Below, one piece after another: positions 6,905 to 14,437 of a stretch of DNA of 34,523 nucleotides. The translations under genes and the position numbers were made by a program. This DNA is from Smithella sp. (GTDB taxonomy: Bacteria; Desulfobacterota; Syntrophia; Syntrophales; Smithellaceae), in contig SCVW01000019.1 in assembly GCA_007244375.1 (NCBI GenBank), positions 1 to 34,523 of the forward strand, written 5' to 3'. Position 1 is the first letter of the stretch. Each line of letters starts with the position of its first letter. The notes under the pieces were generated by a model. That model ran no database searches and was not told the DNA's origin. It worked only from the letters and a program-made list of their open reading frames with translations.

Positions 6905-8593
6905 TTAATCTAAAGGTATTTCCTTAGAAAGATTTTCCTTCCAGTACAGTGGATTTCTATAGTTGGGATAAATATAAAAATGTTTTATCTTATTTTTCGG
7001 CAGAAGTAGAGCGCTTACTTCATCCAGATAAACAATTTCCCAGTCAGTTAAACTTAATGCGTCGGAACGACTATAAACACATTTAGGCAAGACCAGTATA
7101 TCAGAGTGATATTCTTTTAAAACCTCCTGCCAGTTTTTTTCGTGTTCGGAAAATTGCATTGCTTTGGCGTATACGTCATTGGAATAAACTTCCTCATACC
7201 TTCCATCAATGAGAACTTTGCATTGAGGATACAATTTCCAAAATGCATAACTGCCCCAACCAAATGAAGTAGCAAGGTTACCGGAAATATTATTCTGTTT
7301 TATAAATTCCAGTGAACCAACGGGATAAACGAAAGGATCTACTATGATGTTGTCTGATAAATGAGGAATAGTATAGACGAATATTCCTCCAAGGACAATA
7401 TACCCAAAACTATATTTTGTTATATTCCATACCTTATAAACCTTTTCAGTTAAAATATCCCTGATAAACCTTTGTAAAGGATTAAACAAATCAACAAACT
7501 GGTAATAAAAAAGTCCGGAAGCGGCCAGCATAAAAAAAACCGTGTGCCTCTGGTGTTTTATGCCTAAATATAATAATATTATAAAAAGTATAATTTTTGT
7601 CCAGTCAGGTCTTTCCTTTTGGAGCAACAGTTTAATACTTACAATAATCGCTAACAAAACAATAAACATAAAACCGGTAAGTATGTGTATTTTAAACCCT
7701 GCAAAAATGTGAACCGGACCCTTTAAACTAATTGAAGTCCACTCCCAAATATGCGGTCTGGGCATAATTGCCGCTTCGATAATATAATTCCACAAATCAA
7801 AACCATAAGGATTAATAAAAGTTACAGGAATTATCAGAGCAAGTATCCCAAAATATCTCAGAAAATTTTTACGATTAAACAGTTCTCCGAAAGCATAAAT
7901 AATAACCAATCCTATTCCCGCAAGGAAGCCTCCATGCATGTTCGCCCAAAGTAACATCGTTGCCGGAAATATCCAGATTAATTTGTTCGTAAAACTCCAA
8001 TTCCGATAGCGAAGAACAGCGGGAATGGAAAGTTGAGCCCCGACTTTGTCGGGACAAAGCGTAGGGTATGATACCCAACTGCTTGCTGCGAAACTTTTCT
8101 CACGCTTGATTTGGGGTTCATACCCGTGATTTTCTCCCCGCCTTATCTTTTCCAGTACATAGAGCCATAATGTAAAAAACATATAAGTAAACACCTGGCA
8201 TCTTATTAGATTGGCAAACCCTGGAAGAAGTGAAAAGCCTATAAAAGTTAAATAAAATATTCCTGCATTTTTACCTGTCTGCAATTTTATTATTTTGATA
8301 ATTAATATGAAAATTGTAAGAAGAATTACCGCTTTTAAAGCAAAGAGTCCCCACTCACCCAAATACTTTGTTAAAAAGTAAAAAACAACGCTCGATCCCC
8401 ATTCGTGATCTATCCATAAATTTTTCGTCGGCAGATATGAGAAAATATCGTGTTTTAATACATGCCCCGTTTGAAAGAAAATCGATCCCACAGCAAGCCT
8501 TGCCCACAAATCATAATCGGGCACATTTATTAAAAAAGTCAGTATGTATATTATGACTGCTAATGATAAGCAAAAAAGAAACCTTTTCATCAT
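6905..8593 (-). CDS. Polytopic membrane protein, GT-C glycosyltransferase-like, with an in-frame repeat insertion
   Basis: This 562-residue protein has about ten hydrophobic segments and a short soluble C-terminal region. Early motifs VPDYDLWARLAVG and WIDHEWGSS (about residues 24-66) resemble the first periplasmic loop of GT-C-type lipid-linked sugar transferases, with acidic residues after the first span. The tail has GWGSYAFWKLYPQCKVLIDG, a pattern seen in this membrane-protein group. Residues of about 155-195 are unlike the rest. They are hydrophilic, interrupt the alternation of membrane spans, and are encoded by a DNA repeat that also occurs at 2284-2371. The frame stays open through the insert. 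The gene is AT-rich, on its own strand, and convergent with glmM. The sugar and acceptor are unknown. Confidence 0.75.
   Translation of the reverse strand: MMKRFLFCLSLAVIIYILTFLINVPDYDLWARLAVGSIFFQTGHVLKHDIFSYLPTKNLWIDHEWGSSVVFYFLTKYLGEWGLFALKAVILLTIFILIIKIIKLQTGKNAGIFYLTFIGFSLLPGFANLIRCQVFTYMFFTLWLYVLEKIRRGENHGYEPQIKREKSFAASSWVSYPTLCPDKVGAQLSIPAVLRYRNWSFTNKLIWIFPATMLLWANMHGGFLAGIGLVIIYAFGELFNRKNFLRYFGILALIIPVTFINPYGFDLWNYIIEAAIMPRPHIWEWTSISLKGPVHIFAGFKIHILTGFMFIVLLAIIVSIKLLLQKERPDWTKIILFIILLYLGIKHQRHTVFFMLAASGLFYYQFVDLFNPLQRFIRDILTEKVYKVWNITKYSFGYIVLGGIFVYTIPHLSDNIIVDPFVYPVGSLEFIKQNNISGNLATSFGWGSYAFWKLYPQCKVLIDGRYEEVYSNDVYAKAMQFSEHEKNWQEVLKEYHSDILVLPKCVYSRSDALSLTDWEIVYLDEVSALLLPKNKIKHFYIYPNYRNPLYWKENLSKEIPLD
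8036..8131 (-). repeat. Dispersed repeat inserted in frame inside the membrane-protein gene
   Basis: TGGGGTTCATACCCGTGATT (8112-8131) is the exact reverse complement of 2284-2303. A second block, AGGGTATGATACCC (8062-8075), matches the inner block of the intergenic copy with a few changes. An extra hairpin, CCCCGAC-TTT-GTCGGG, lies near 8038-8053. On the gene strand the element encodes roughly residues 155-187 of the protein, starting N-H-G-Y-E-P, with no stop. The low-copy end may extend towards 8005. Boundaries are approximate because only two copies can be compared. Confidence 0.65.
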
Positions 8594-8765
8594 CTAAACT
8601 CTTTAAAATTCCTGTGATATTGGAAAATCGCTAACATATGAACTTAAAATATGCAAAGATATTCACCCAGTCATGCAGGAGGAAATAATATAGAAATATA
8701 TAATTATTGTAAATGTTTTTAGAAAAATATTGACTTAACAAAAATTAATATTACCTCAAGTCCAC

Positions 8766-8794
8766 TTGACAGGTCGTTTAACAAGTGCTATTCT
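8766..8794 (+). promoter_or_regulatory. Promoter of the toxin-antitoxin operon
   Basis: TTGACA (8766-8771) and TATTCT (8789-8794) are separated by 17 bases. The predicted start near 8801 leaves a leader of about 27 bases before the antitoxin ATG, with AGGAGGT at the right distance. The -10 hexamer lies inside a palindrome that could be the operator. Confidence 0.72.
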
Positions 8795-8813
8795 CTAACC
8801 AGTTAATAGATAG
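8788..8813. promoter_or_regulatory. Palindromic operator candidate overlapping the -10 box
   Basis: The 26 bases have the symmetric form CTAT-N4-TAAC-N2-GTTA-N4-ATAG, with all eight outer and inner pairs matched. Its position across the -10 box and start site is where the antitoxin, or the toxin-antitoxin complex, binds in autoregulated Phd/YefM operons. Binding by this antitoxin is an inference. The half-sites are not the TGTACA core known from E. coli YefM. Confidence 0.55.
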
Positions 8814-8827
8814 TTCAGGAGGTTTCT

Positions 8828-9106
8828 ATGCGATCAAACATCAAGTATTCGGAGGATATTATTCCGATTACCGATTTAAAAATCAACCCGGGAAAAGTTT
8901 TAAATCAGGTTGATAAAACTCGCCGACCGGTGCTCCTGACCAGCCGCGGCAGAGGCGTGGCTGTTGTCGAATCAGTAAAAGATTACGAAGAAAAAATGGA
9001 GGAACACGCCTTCCTGCGCGGTGTTGTTCAGGGCTTGATTGATATTGAAGAAGGGCGGGAAATAAGCCTGACTGAAGTTAAAAAAAGATTGGGCATGAGT
9101 AAATAA
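8828..9106 (+). CDS. Phd/YefM-family antitoxin
   Basis: This 92-residue DNA-binding antitoxin neutralises the toxin encoded two bases downstream. The N-terminal half has the Phd/YefM pattern: P-I-T-D-L-K-I-N-P-G-K-V-L-N-Q-V, then R-P-V-L-L-T-S-R-G-R-G-V-A-V-V-E-S. This forms the dimer and operator-contact surface. The C-terminal part (EGREISLTEVKKRLG) is the charged tail that usually wraps around the toxin. AGGAGGT lies six bases before the ATG. As in other systems of this class it should repress its own promoter, and a palindrome over the -10 box supports this. Confidence 0.92.
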   Translation: MRSNIKYSEDIIPITDLKINPGKVLNQVDKTRRPVLLTSRGRGVAVVESVKDYEEKMEEHAFLRGVVQGLIDIEEGREISLTEVKKRLGMSK

Positions 9107-9108
9107 TC

Positions 9109-9411
9109 ATGCCAAAGAAAAGGTCAATCACTTTTGCAATATCAGCTTTTGACGATCTGGAAGATATCCGTGCCTGGCATAAAGATCAACAAGTACCTGA
9201 CGTCGGCAACAGATTAATCAGGGAAATTATTTCTCAAATCGAAAGGCTTGCTGAGTTCCCCGAAAGCGGACGCATTGTGCCGGAATTCAATATCGAAAAT
9301 CTGCGGGAAATAATCTTCGCGCCCTTCCGGATTGTTTACCGCCTCGACGGCAACAAAATAAAAATCGTCCGCATCTGGCGAAGCGAAAGATTGCTGGAAA
9401 TACCGAAGTGA
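9109..9411 (+). CDS. RelE/ParE-superfamily toxin
   Basis: This 100-residue basic toxin starts two bases after the antitoxin stop, so the two are co-translated. The landmarks are the N-terminal strand followed by A-F-D-D-L-E-D-I-R-A-W-H, the I-x-x-I-E-R-L-A-E-F-P-E-S-G-R helix-turn and the C-terminal F-R-I-V-Y-R-L-D-G-N-K-I-K-I-V-R-I-W-R-S-E-R-L pair of strands. The length and the R-x-x-E-F/R-E-I pattern place it in the RelE/ParE superfamily. Sequence alone does not separate an mRNA interferase from a gyrase poison. The partner type (Phd/YefM) fits either. Confidence 0.92.
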   Translation: MPKKRSITFAISAFDDLEDIRAWHKDQQVPDVGNRLIREIISQIERLAEFPESGRIVPEFNIENLREIIFAPFRIVYRLDGNKIKIVRIWRSERLLEIPK

Positions 9412-9436
9412 ATAATACCATAGCAAAGTTTACATT

Positions 9437-9536
9437 ATTTACCCCTCCCCTTAATCCCCTCCCACAAGGGGCGGGGAGGTAATAACGATTGGATTCATCC
9501 GGTCTCCCAGGCATTCGCCGGTTTGGGAGCCTGGGA
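9437..9536. repeat. Two adjacent palindromic intergenic repeats
   Basis: The gap between the toxin gene and the convergent thiolase gene holds two fold-back units. The first (about 9437-9483) is C/G-rich with CCTCCCC facing GGGGAGG and an inner CCCCTCCCACAAGGGG. The second pairs TCCCAGGC (9505-9512) with GCCTGGGA (9529-9536), with an alternative pairing CTCCCA/TGGGAG nested in it. Units of this style occur as dispersed repeats in many bacterial genomes. Neither is followed by a T-run, so a simple terminator role is not evident. Confidence 0.55.
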
Positions 9537-9549
9537 ATGCCAATAAGAA

Positions 9550-10911
9550 TTATTTTTCAACTTTGATCAGCATTGCATCGCCCTGCGCGTGCCCGGAGCA
9601 AATGCCGCACACGCCCCAGCCTCCGCCGCGCCGCCGCAGTTCATAGCCCAGGGTCATCAAAATCCGCGCACCGGTCGCTCCGATGGGATGACCATAGGCC
9701 ACCGCGCTGCCGTTGACATTGACTCTTTTAAACATCTCTTCTCTGGACATTCCTAAAATAGAACGGCAACTCACCAGCGCCACCGCGGCAAAGGCTTCGT
9801 TGACTTCAATCAGGTTCATCTGGTCAAGCGTCATGTCATTTTGTTCCAGAACCTTTTTGATGGACAGCCCCGGAACGGTGGCAATATCTTTCGTCGGTTG
9901 GGATACCTCGGCATAATCAATGATCGTGAAGATGGGTTTCAATCCCAGTTCATCGGCTTTCTCGCGACTCATGATAAGGCAGACGTCGCCGCCGTCGTTG
10001 ACGCCCGGCGCGTTACCCGCCGTCACGGAACCGGGCTTGCCGGTCACGGTGCTCGTGTGGCCGAAAACCGGTGGAAGTTTTGCCAGTCCTTCCATGGTCG
10101 AATCCGGCCGCGGCCCCTCATCCTTTTCCATCACAAAAACTTTTTTACCCTGTTTGATTTCGACCGGGAAAATCTCATCATCTAGTTTGCCTTCATTCAT
10201 TGCCTTAACGGCATTCATCTGGGAATTGAGCGCCCACTCATCCTGCTCTTCCTTGCTGAAACCGAATTCGTCAGCCACCTCCGAGCCGTGAATGGCCATA
10301 TGTCTATTATAAAAAGCGTCCCACAACCCGTCATAAACCATCGAATCCACCACGCGTCCGTTGGGCAGCGCCATCTTCGCTCCCCAGCGCATATCCGGCA
10401 GAACGAACGGACAATTGCTCATACTTTCCTGACCACCCGCAATGCAGATTTCGGCGCGTCCCAGCAGAATCATCTGAAAAGCCAGATCAATGGTTTTTAT
10501 TCCTGAGGAACAAACTTTATTAACGGTAATGGACGGAACGAATTCCGGAATGCCCGCAAGAATCGTCGCCTGTCGTCCGGGAATCTGTCCGCAACCCGCA
10601 GGGACCACCTGCCCCATAAAGATATAATCAATATCGGCCGGTTTGACCTTTCCTTCCGTGCGCCGCAAGACTTCCTTTATCGCCAGCGCGCCCAGTTCCA
10701 TGGCTGAAAAATCCTTCAGCGCTCCGCCGGAACGACCATAGGGCGTGCGGCATGCTTCTACGCAGACGACTTCCCTGAATTTTTTATGAACATTTTTTAT
10801 TTTTCTGCCCATGGTGCTGAAATCCGGCTTTCTTTCACCGAATTTTGCAATGGGTGCATCTTTATAAATTTCAGATTTTTTTCTTTCCAGTTTTTGCGGT
10901 ATTTTTGACAT
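9550..10911 (-). CDS. Acetyl-CoA acetyltransferase (thiolase) with N-terminal extension
   Basis: Thiolases join or split acyl-CoA and acetyl-CoA. This one has 453 residues from the ATG at 10911 (MSKIPQKL). That start is chosen because GGAG lies at the right distance before it, while the ATG 15 bases upstream overlaps that site. The active-site residues are present: Cys134 in NKVCSSG, the NEAF motif near 371, His408 in GHPIGATGAR, and Cys438 in CSGHAQG. In the usual C-x-G-G-G-Q-G motif the two middle glycines are His and Ala here. The family is near 390 residues, and the excess is a lysine-rich N-terminus of about 45 residues. It stands alone, divergent from tatA. The chain length of its substrate is not evident. 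G+C looks higher than in neighbouring genes. Confidence 0.92.
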   Translation of the reverse strand: MSKIPQKLERKKSEIYKDAPIAKFGERKPDFSTMGRKIKNVHKKFREVVCVEACRTPYGRSGGALKDFSAMELGALAIKEVLRRTEGKVKPADIDYIFMGQVVPAGCGQIPGRQATILAGIPEFVPSITVNKVCSSGIKTIDLAFQMILLGRAEICIAGGQESMSNCPFVLPDMRWGAKMALPNGRVVDSMVYDGLWDAFYNRHMAIHGSEVADEFGFSKEEQDEWALNSQMNAVKAMNEGKLDDEIFPVEIKQGKKVFVMEKDEGPRPDSTMEGLAKLPPVFGHTSTVTGKPGSVTAGNAPGVNDGGDVCLIMSREKADELGLKPIFTIIDYAEVSQPTKDIATVPGLSIKKVLEQNDMTLDQMNLIEVNEAFAAVALVSCRSILGMSREEMFKRVNVNGSAVAYGHPIGATGARILMTLGYELRRRGGGWGVCGICSGHAQGDAMLIKVEK

Positions 10912-11143
10912 ATAAACATTCTCCATTGCTGTTGAAGCAAAACAAATTTAGTATTTCTATATTTTAAAAAGATTTTGCTTTCTTGCATATAGTTTTTTTA
11001 ATGTCAACCTTTTTGGTATTACTGTTAAACAATCAAGATTTAAGCATCATCTGAAAAGCCGGCAGGTATTTAGGACAATCAGTTTGACTAAACCGAAATT
11101 ATATTATACGTTTCTACTACCAAAAATTACCGGAGGTATTACA

Positions 11144-11329
11144 ATGTTTGGGGGACTTTTTCAACCAATGCACCTTATCATCATACTGGCCATAGTTTTG
11201 ATTATCTTTGGTCCGGGAAAACTTCCACAATTGGGAGGATCGATTGGTAAAGCGATCAGAGGTTTTAAGCGAGAAATGAATAAACCAGATGAAGACACAC
11301 GAGAAGAAACAAAAAGAATAGAAAAATAA
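11144..11329 (+). CDS. tatA: Twin-arginine translocase subunit TatA/E
   Basis: This 61-residue inner-membrane protein is a pore or recruiting subunit for export of folded twin-arginine proteins. The start at 11144 is chosen because GGAGGT stands before it and the resulting MFGGLFQPMHLIIIL begins with the short TatA membrane helix. It continues with the hinge FGPGKLPQLGGSIGKAIRGFK, the family signature, and a charged amphipathic tail. An upstream in-frame start would add 20 residues that do not fit the family. No tatB or tatC is in the window. The following gene lies 31 bases on in the same direction. Confidence 0.93.
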   Translation: MFGGLFQPMHLIIILAIVLIIFGPGKLPQLGGSIGKAIRGFKREMNKPDEDTREETKRIEK

Positions 11330-11360
11330 TATCAGGAAATAAGTTTACTAACAGAAACCA

Positions 11361-12029
11361 ATGAATAAACGTCTGACCCTCAGAATTTTATTTTTATCTT
11401 TATTAATTGCTCTATTTACCTATATTTTATTTCATTATGACTTTTATCTTCTATTTAAAGACAGGCACAGATTACTGAATTTCATCCGGTCATATCCGTA
11501 TGATCAGCTTATTTTTATAGCAGTCCAAATAATACAGGTTGTTGCAGCACCAATTCCCGGTGAACTTACCGGCCTTATTGGTGGTATCCTGTATGGACCA
11601 TTTTGGGGGACTATTTATTCGACAATTGGCTTGACGCTCGGTTCCTGGGCTGCTTTTATGCTGGCCAGATTTTTTGGTGAACCCCTTTTAGAAAAAGTGG
11701 TCAAAAAAGAAGTTTTTGAAAAATTCGACCATTTTATGGAACACAAAGGTCTGTTGGTATCTTTCCTTCTTTTTCTAATTCCCGGATTCCCCAAGGATTA
11801 TCTATGTTACATTATGGGCGTGAGCCGCATCCCAACTGGAACATTTATAGCAATTTCCACAGCGGGACGCATTTTTGGAACAATAATGCTTTCTATTACC
11901 GGGGCTTTCGCCAGTAACGGACAATACAAATTTTTGACCATTATTCTGATTGTCGGAGTGGCGATATTTGTCATAGCCTATTATTACCACGATAAACTAA
12001 TCGAAATACTGAAAAAAATAAGGCATTAG
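11361..12029 (+). CDS. TVP38/TMEM64 (VTT-domain) membrane protein
   Basis: This is a 222-residue polytopic inner-membrane protein of the VTT/SNARE-associated superfamily. The first membrane span is near residues 7-26. The core has the re-entrant segment G-E-L-T-G-L-I-G-G-I-L-Y-G-P-F-W-G near residue 70 and FLIPGFPKDYLCYIMG near residue 140, both typical of this family. The second contains the conserved proline-glycine turn. A hydrophilic 'F-D-H-F-M-E-H-K-G' segment lies between them. It ends with a span and a basic tail. DedA, the other branch of the superfamily, occurs at 29851-30510. Lipid or ion transport across the membrane is proposed for the family. It is likely co-transcribed with tatA. 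Confidence 0.9.
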   Translation: MNKRLTLRILFLSLLIALFTYILFHYDFYLLFKDRHRLLNFIRSYPYDQLIFIAVQIIQVVAAPIPGELTGLIGGILYGPFWGTIYSTIGLTLGSWAAFMLARFFGEPLLEKVVKKEVFEKFDHFMEHKGLLVSFLLFLIPGFPKDYLCYIMGVSRIPTGTFIAISTAGRIFGTIMLSITGAFASNGQYKFLTIILIVGVAIFVIAYYYHDKLIEILKKIRH

Positions 12030-12059
12030 ATGCCGTCAACACAAAATGACTTTTCTTAG

Positions 12060-13361
12060 TTAAATGTCTCTTTTATCCAGAATCCGTGAAATTTTTCCAT
12101 TCTGCCGCAGAATACTTTTTGATTCAACCAATCGGACATCGACATTTATGCCTGTTACCGATGCTATTCGTTTCTTAATCGCTTCCAGAAAAGATCTTTG
12201 CTTTTGTAATTCCAGAGAGAATATCTTGTCAGTTATTTCTACAACTATTTCCATACTATCCATTGCACCTTTTCTTTCCACTATAATTTGATAAGGCGTT
12301 TTTCCCTGTGCCACACTGAAAAGTGCGTCTTCGATCTGCGAAGGAAATATGTTTACACCTCTGACAATAAGCATATCATCGGAACGCCGCATAATTTTCT
12401 TCATGCGCACAAGAGTACGGCCACACTCACACGGAGAATAATCCAGACTGGTAATATCCCCTGTCCGATAGCGAATCATCGGGAAAGCCTCTCTGGTCAA
12501 TGTTGTCAGCACCAGTTCACCCTCGGAACCGGCAGGTAGTACCGCTCCCGTTTCAGGATCAATAATTTCAGGAATAAATGCATCCTCATAAATATGCATG
12601 CCTTTTTTACATGAACATTCACCGGCCACGCCGGGACCTATTACCTCTGAGACTCCGTAATTGTCTGTCGCACTTAAAAACAATCTGTTCTCAATTTCTG
12701 CACGCATTTTCTCTGACCATGGTTCTCCTCCGAATAATCCCAATTTTAGAGAAAGCGATTTCGGATCTATACATAATTGTTCAATACGCTCCGCCAAAGC
12801 GATAGCATAACTGGACGTGCTGACCAAAGCTGTTGTTTTATAATCCTGCATAATCATAATCTGTTTGTCTGTGTTGCCCGTACCCATCGGAATTACCGAC
12901 GCTCCGATGGCTTCCGCACCGTAATGCACACCAAATGCGCCGGTAAAAAGTCCATAGCGGAAAGTTATTTGAACTACATCATCATGAGTAACTCCGGCGG
13001 ATGTCATAAAGCGCGCTACCAGATTAGACCATATTTTTATATCGTTTTTCGTATAGCCCATCACTATCGGCTTGCTGGTAGTTCCCGAGGATGAATGAAT
13101 GCGCACAACCTCTCTTAGCGGTACTGCAAACATACCGTAAGGATAATTAATCCGAAGGTCGTCTTTCACGGTGAAAGGTATTTTAGCCAAATCAGACAAC
13201 GAACGAATATTTTCCGCAATGATGCCTTTGTCATTGAATATTTTCCGGTAATGAGTAACATTCTTATAAACTCTGTTGACCGTGGCCTGAAGTCTTTCCA
13301 GTTGCAATTGTTCAAGCTCGTCGCGTGACATACACTCATGAGTTTTATCCCAGATATTCAT
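12060..13361 (-). CDS. paaK: Phenylacetate-CoA ligase family adenylate-forming enzyme
   Basis: This cytoplasmic enzyme of 433 residues activates an aryl or acyl acid with ATP and CoA. The ATG at 13361 (MNIWDKTHECMS) is preceded by GGGAGGTTATT. An open frame runs 39 codons further upstream but lies in a palindromic repeat and is not coding. The motifs are SSGTTSKPIVMGYT (nucleotide P-loop), Y-G-V-S-E-V-I-G-P-G-V-A (adenine region), MIRYRTGD with a cysteine cluster C-x-C around it, and a C-terminal subdomain with MLIVRGVNIFPSQIE. Phenylacetate, 2-aminobenzoate or other aryl acids are possible substrates. It follows livF on the same strand, which suggests that the imported acid or an amino-acid breakdown product is its substrate, but that is inference. 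Confidence 0.9.
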   Translation of the reverse strand: MNIWDKTHECMSRDELEQLQLERLQATVNRVYKNVTHYRKIFNDKGIIAENIRSLSDLAKIPFTVKDDLRINYPYGMFAVPLREVVRIHSSSGTTSKPIVMGYTKNDIKIWSNLVARFMTSAGVTHDDVVQITFRYGLFTGAFGVHYGAEAIGASVIPMGTGNTDKQIMIMQDYKTTALVSTSSYAIALAERIEQLCIDPKSLSLKLGLFGGEPWSEKMRAEIENRLFLSATDNYGVSEVIGPGVAGECSCKKGMHIYEDAFIPEIIDPETGAVLPAGSEGELVLTTLTREAFPMIRYRTGDITSLDYSPCECGRTLVRMKKIMRRSDDMLIVRGVNIFPSQIEDALFSVAQGKTPYQIIVERKGAMDSMEIVVEITDKIFSLELQKQRSFLEAIKKRIASVTGINVDVRLVESKSILRQNGKISRILDKRDI

Positions 13362-13376
13362 AATAACCTCCCGCCT

Positions 13377-13499
13377 AAGTTGTTGAAAAACAACATCTGC
13401 TGCGTTGTGCTTCATCCCTCCTCGTTGCAATGTACGTAAAAAGTACGCTTCACTCGTCAGGACTTGCACGCCTTGCATCTGGCTGCTTTTGAACAGCTT
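13377..13499. repeat. Long imperfect palindrome between livF and paaK
   Basis: The element starts AAGTTGTTGAAAAACAAC and ends GCTGCTTTTGAACAGCTT. The two halves are imperfect reverse complements, centred on GTAC-GTAAAAA-GTAC (13432-13446). It shares a core with the palindrome at 14315-14437: GCTGCGT, then CTTC, then an AT-rich centre, then TACGC. It fills nearly the whole livF-paaK gap and ends 15 bases before the paaK start. It may act as a partial transcription barrier or a message-stabilising stem. Confidence 0.6.
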
Positions 13500-13533
13500 G
13501 AAAAAAGTTTACAATGTCTATTGTTTATTTCGC

Positions 13534-14277
13534 TTACCTTTCCCATATCTCCTTTTTATCTTTTCCCAAATATGCCCGTTGAACTTCCTTATTATCGAGC
13601 AACTCGGCTGCAGTACCTTCCAGAATCATGTGACCATTATCCAATACATAACCTCTGTTGGCCATTTTCAGGGCAGCCCGCGCATTTTGTTCGACCAGCA
13701 AAATGGTGGTTTTTTTCCGTTTGGACAAATTTTCGATGACTCTAAATATTTCCTGAGTTATCATCGGCGCAAGCCCCATCGAAGGCTCATCAAGAAGCAT
13801 AAGTTTTGGTTTGGCCATAAACGCCCTGCCGATGGCCAGCATTTGCTGCTCCCCTCCCGATAACGTTCCGGCAAATTGTTTTCGCCTCTCTTTAAGAATG
13901 GGAAACAAGTCATAGACCATTTCTTTATTTTTTTTAACTTCATCACTGCCGCCCAGCATTTTATGATGCAGATAAGCGCCCAATTCGAGGTTATCCTCCA
14001 CCGAAATCGGCTTGAAAACTTGTCTGCCTTCCGGAACCTGTGAAATGCCCATCCGTACAATCTGATGCGCGGCAAGATTATTTATCGTAACATCATTGAA
14101 AAAAATCTGTCCGCTGCGGGGAGGAACGACACCGGACAAAGAATTAAGAAGCGTTGTCTTACCGGCGCCATTGGCACCGATAAGAGTGACTATTTCACCT
14201 TCCGTCAAATGCATAGAGACATTTTTAAGCGCCTGTGCCTGACCGTAATATGTATTGATATTTTTAATTTTAAGCAT
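13534..14277 (-). CDS. livF: Branched-chain amino-acid ABC transporter, ATP-binding subunit LivF
   Basis: This 247-residue cytoplasmic ATPase is one of the two that power the LivHM permease. Walker A is GANGAGKTTL near residue 34, the ABC signature is LSGGEQQMLAIGRA, and Walker B is LMLLDEPSMGLAP followed by the D-loop region. The switch histidine is replaced by Q in LLVEQNA, as is usual for LivF proteins. The N-terminus MLKIKNINTYYG is typical. It is separated from livG by 159 bases that are mostly a long palindrome, whereas livG and livM overlap. Dosage of LivF relative to LivG may therefore be set separately. Confidence 0.95.
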   Translation of the reverse strand: MLKIKNINTYYGQAQALKNVSMHLTEGEIVTLIGANGAGKTTLLNSLSGVVPPRSGQIFFNDVTINNLAAHQIVRMGISQVPEGRQVFKPISVEDNLELGAYLHHKMLGGSDEVKKNKEMVYDLFPILKERRKQFAGTLSGGEQQMLAIGRAFMAKPKLMLLDEPSMGLAPMITQEIFRVIENLSKRKKTTILLVEQNARAALKMANRGYVLDNGHMILEGTAAELLDNKEVQRAYLGKDKKEIWER

Positions 14278-14314
14278 AACTTTAAATTATTCTAATATTT
14301 GTAACTATTACTTC

Positions 14315-14437
14315 ATACCGTTTCGCTTTCAAAGGATAACGAGGCGACAAGAAGGAGGCTCCACAGGCGTATTCTTAATACGTCGAGGAAGCCGACGACG
14401 CAGCCAACAAAGTTATCCTTTGAAAGCGAAACGGTAT
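14315..14437. repeat. Long palindrome with perfect 26-base arms between livG and livF
   Basis: The left arm (14315-14340, beginning ATACCGTTTCGC) and the right arm (14412-14437) are perfect reverse complements over 26 bases. The 71-base interior has its own palindrome, CGTATT-CTT-AATACG, almost exactly at the centre. The right arm ends on the last base of the livG stop codon, so the element starts directly at the end of the gene. The interior shares a core with the element at 13377-13499. In the liv message this would fold into a very stable stem between livG and livF. Confidence 0.8.

Noticed and set aside
9437-9536. CRISPR-like array
   Set aside because: The units are inverted, not directly repeated with spacers, and there are no cas genes. 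No CRISPR array was seen in the window.
9841-10291. Plus-strand frames of 114 and 123 codons inside the thiolase gene
   Set aside because: They are shadows of the thiolase reading frame with no family pattern, and they overlap each other.
13362-13478. N-terminal extension of the phenylacetate-CoA ligase by 39 codons
   Set aside because: The frame is open, but the DNA is a palindromic repeat, and a strong ribosome binding site precedes the ATG at 13361 where homology begins.
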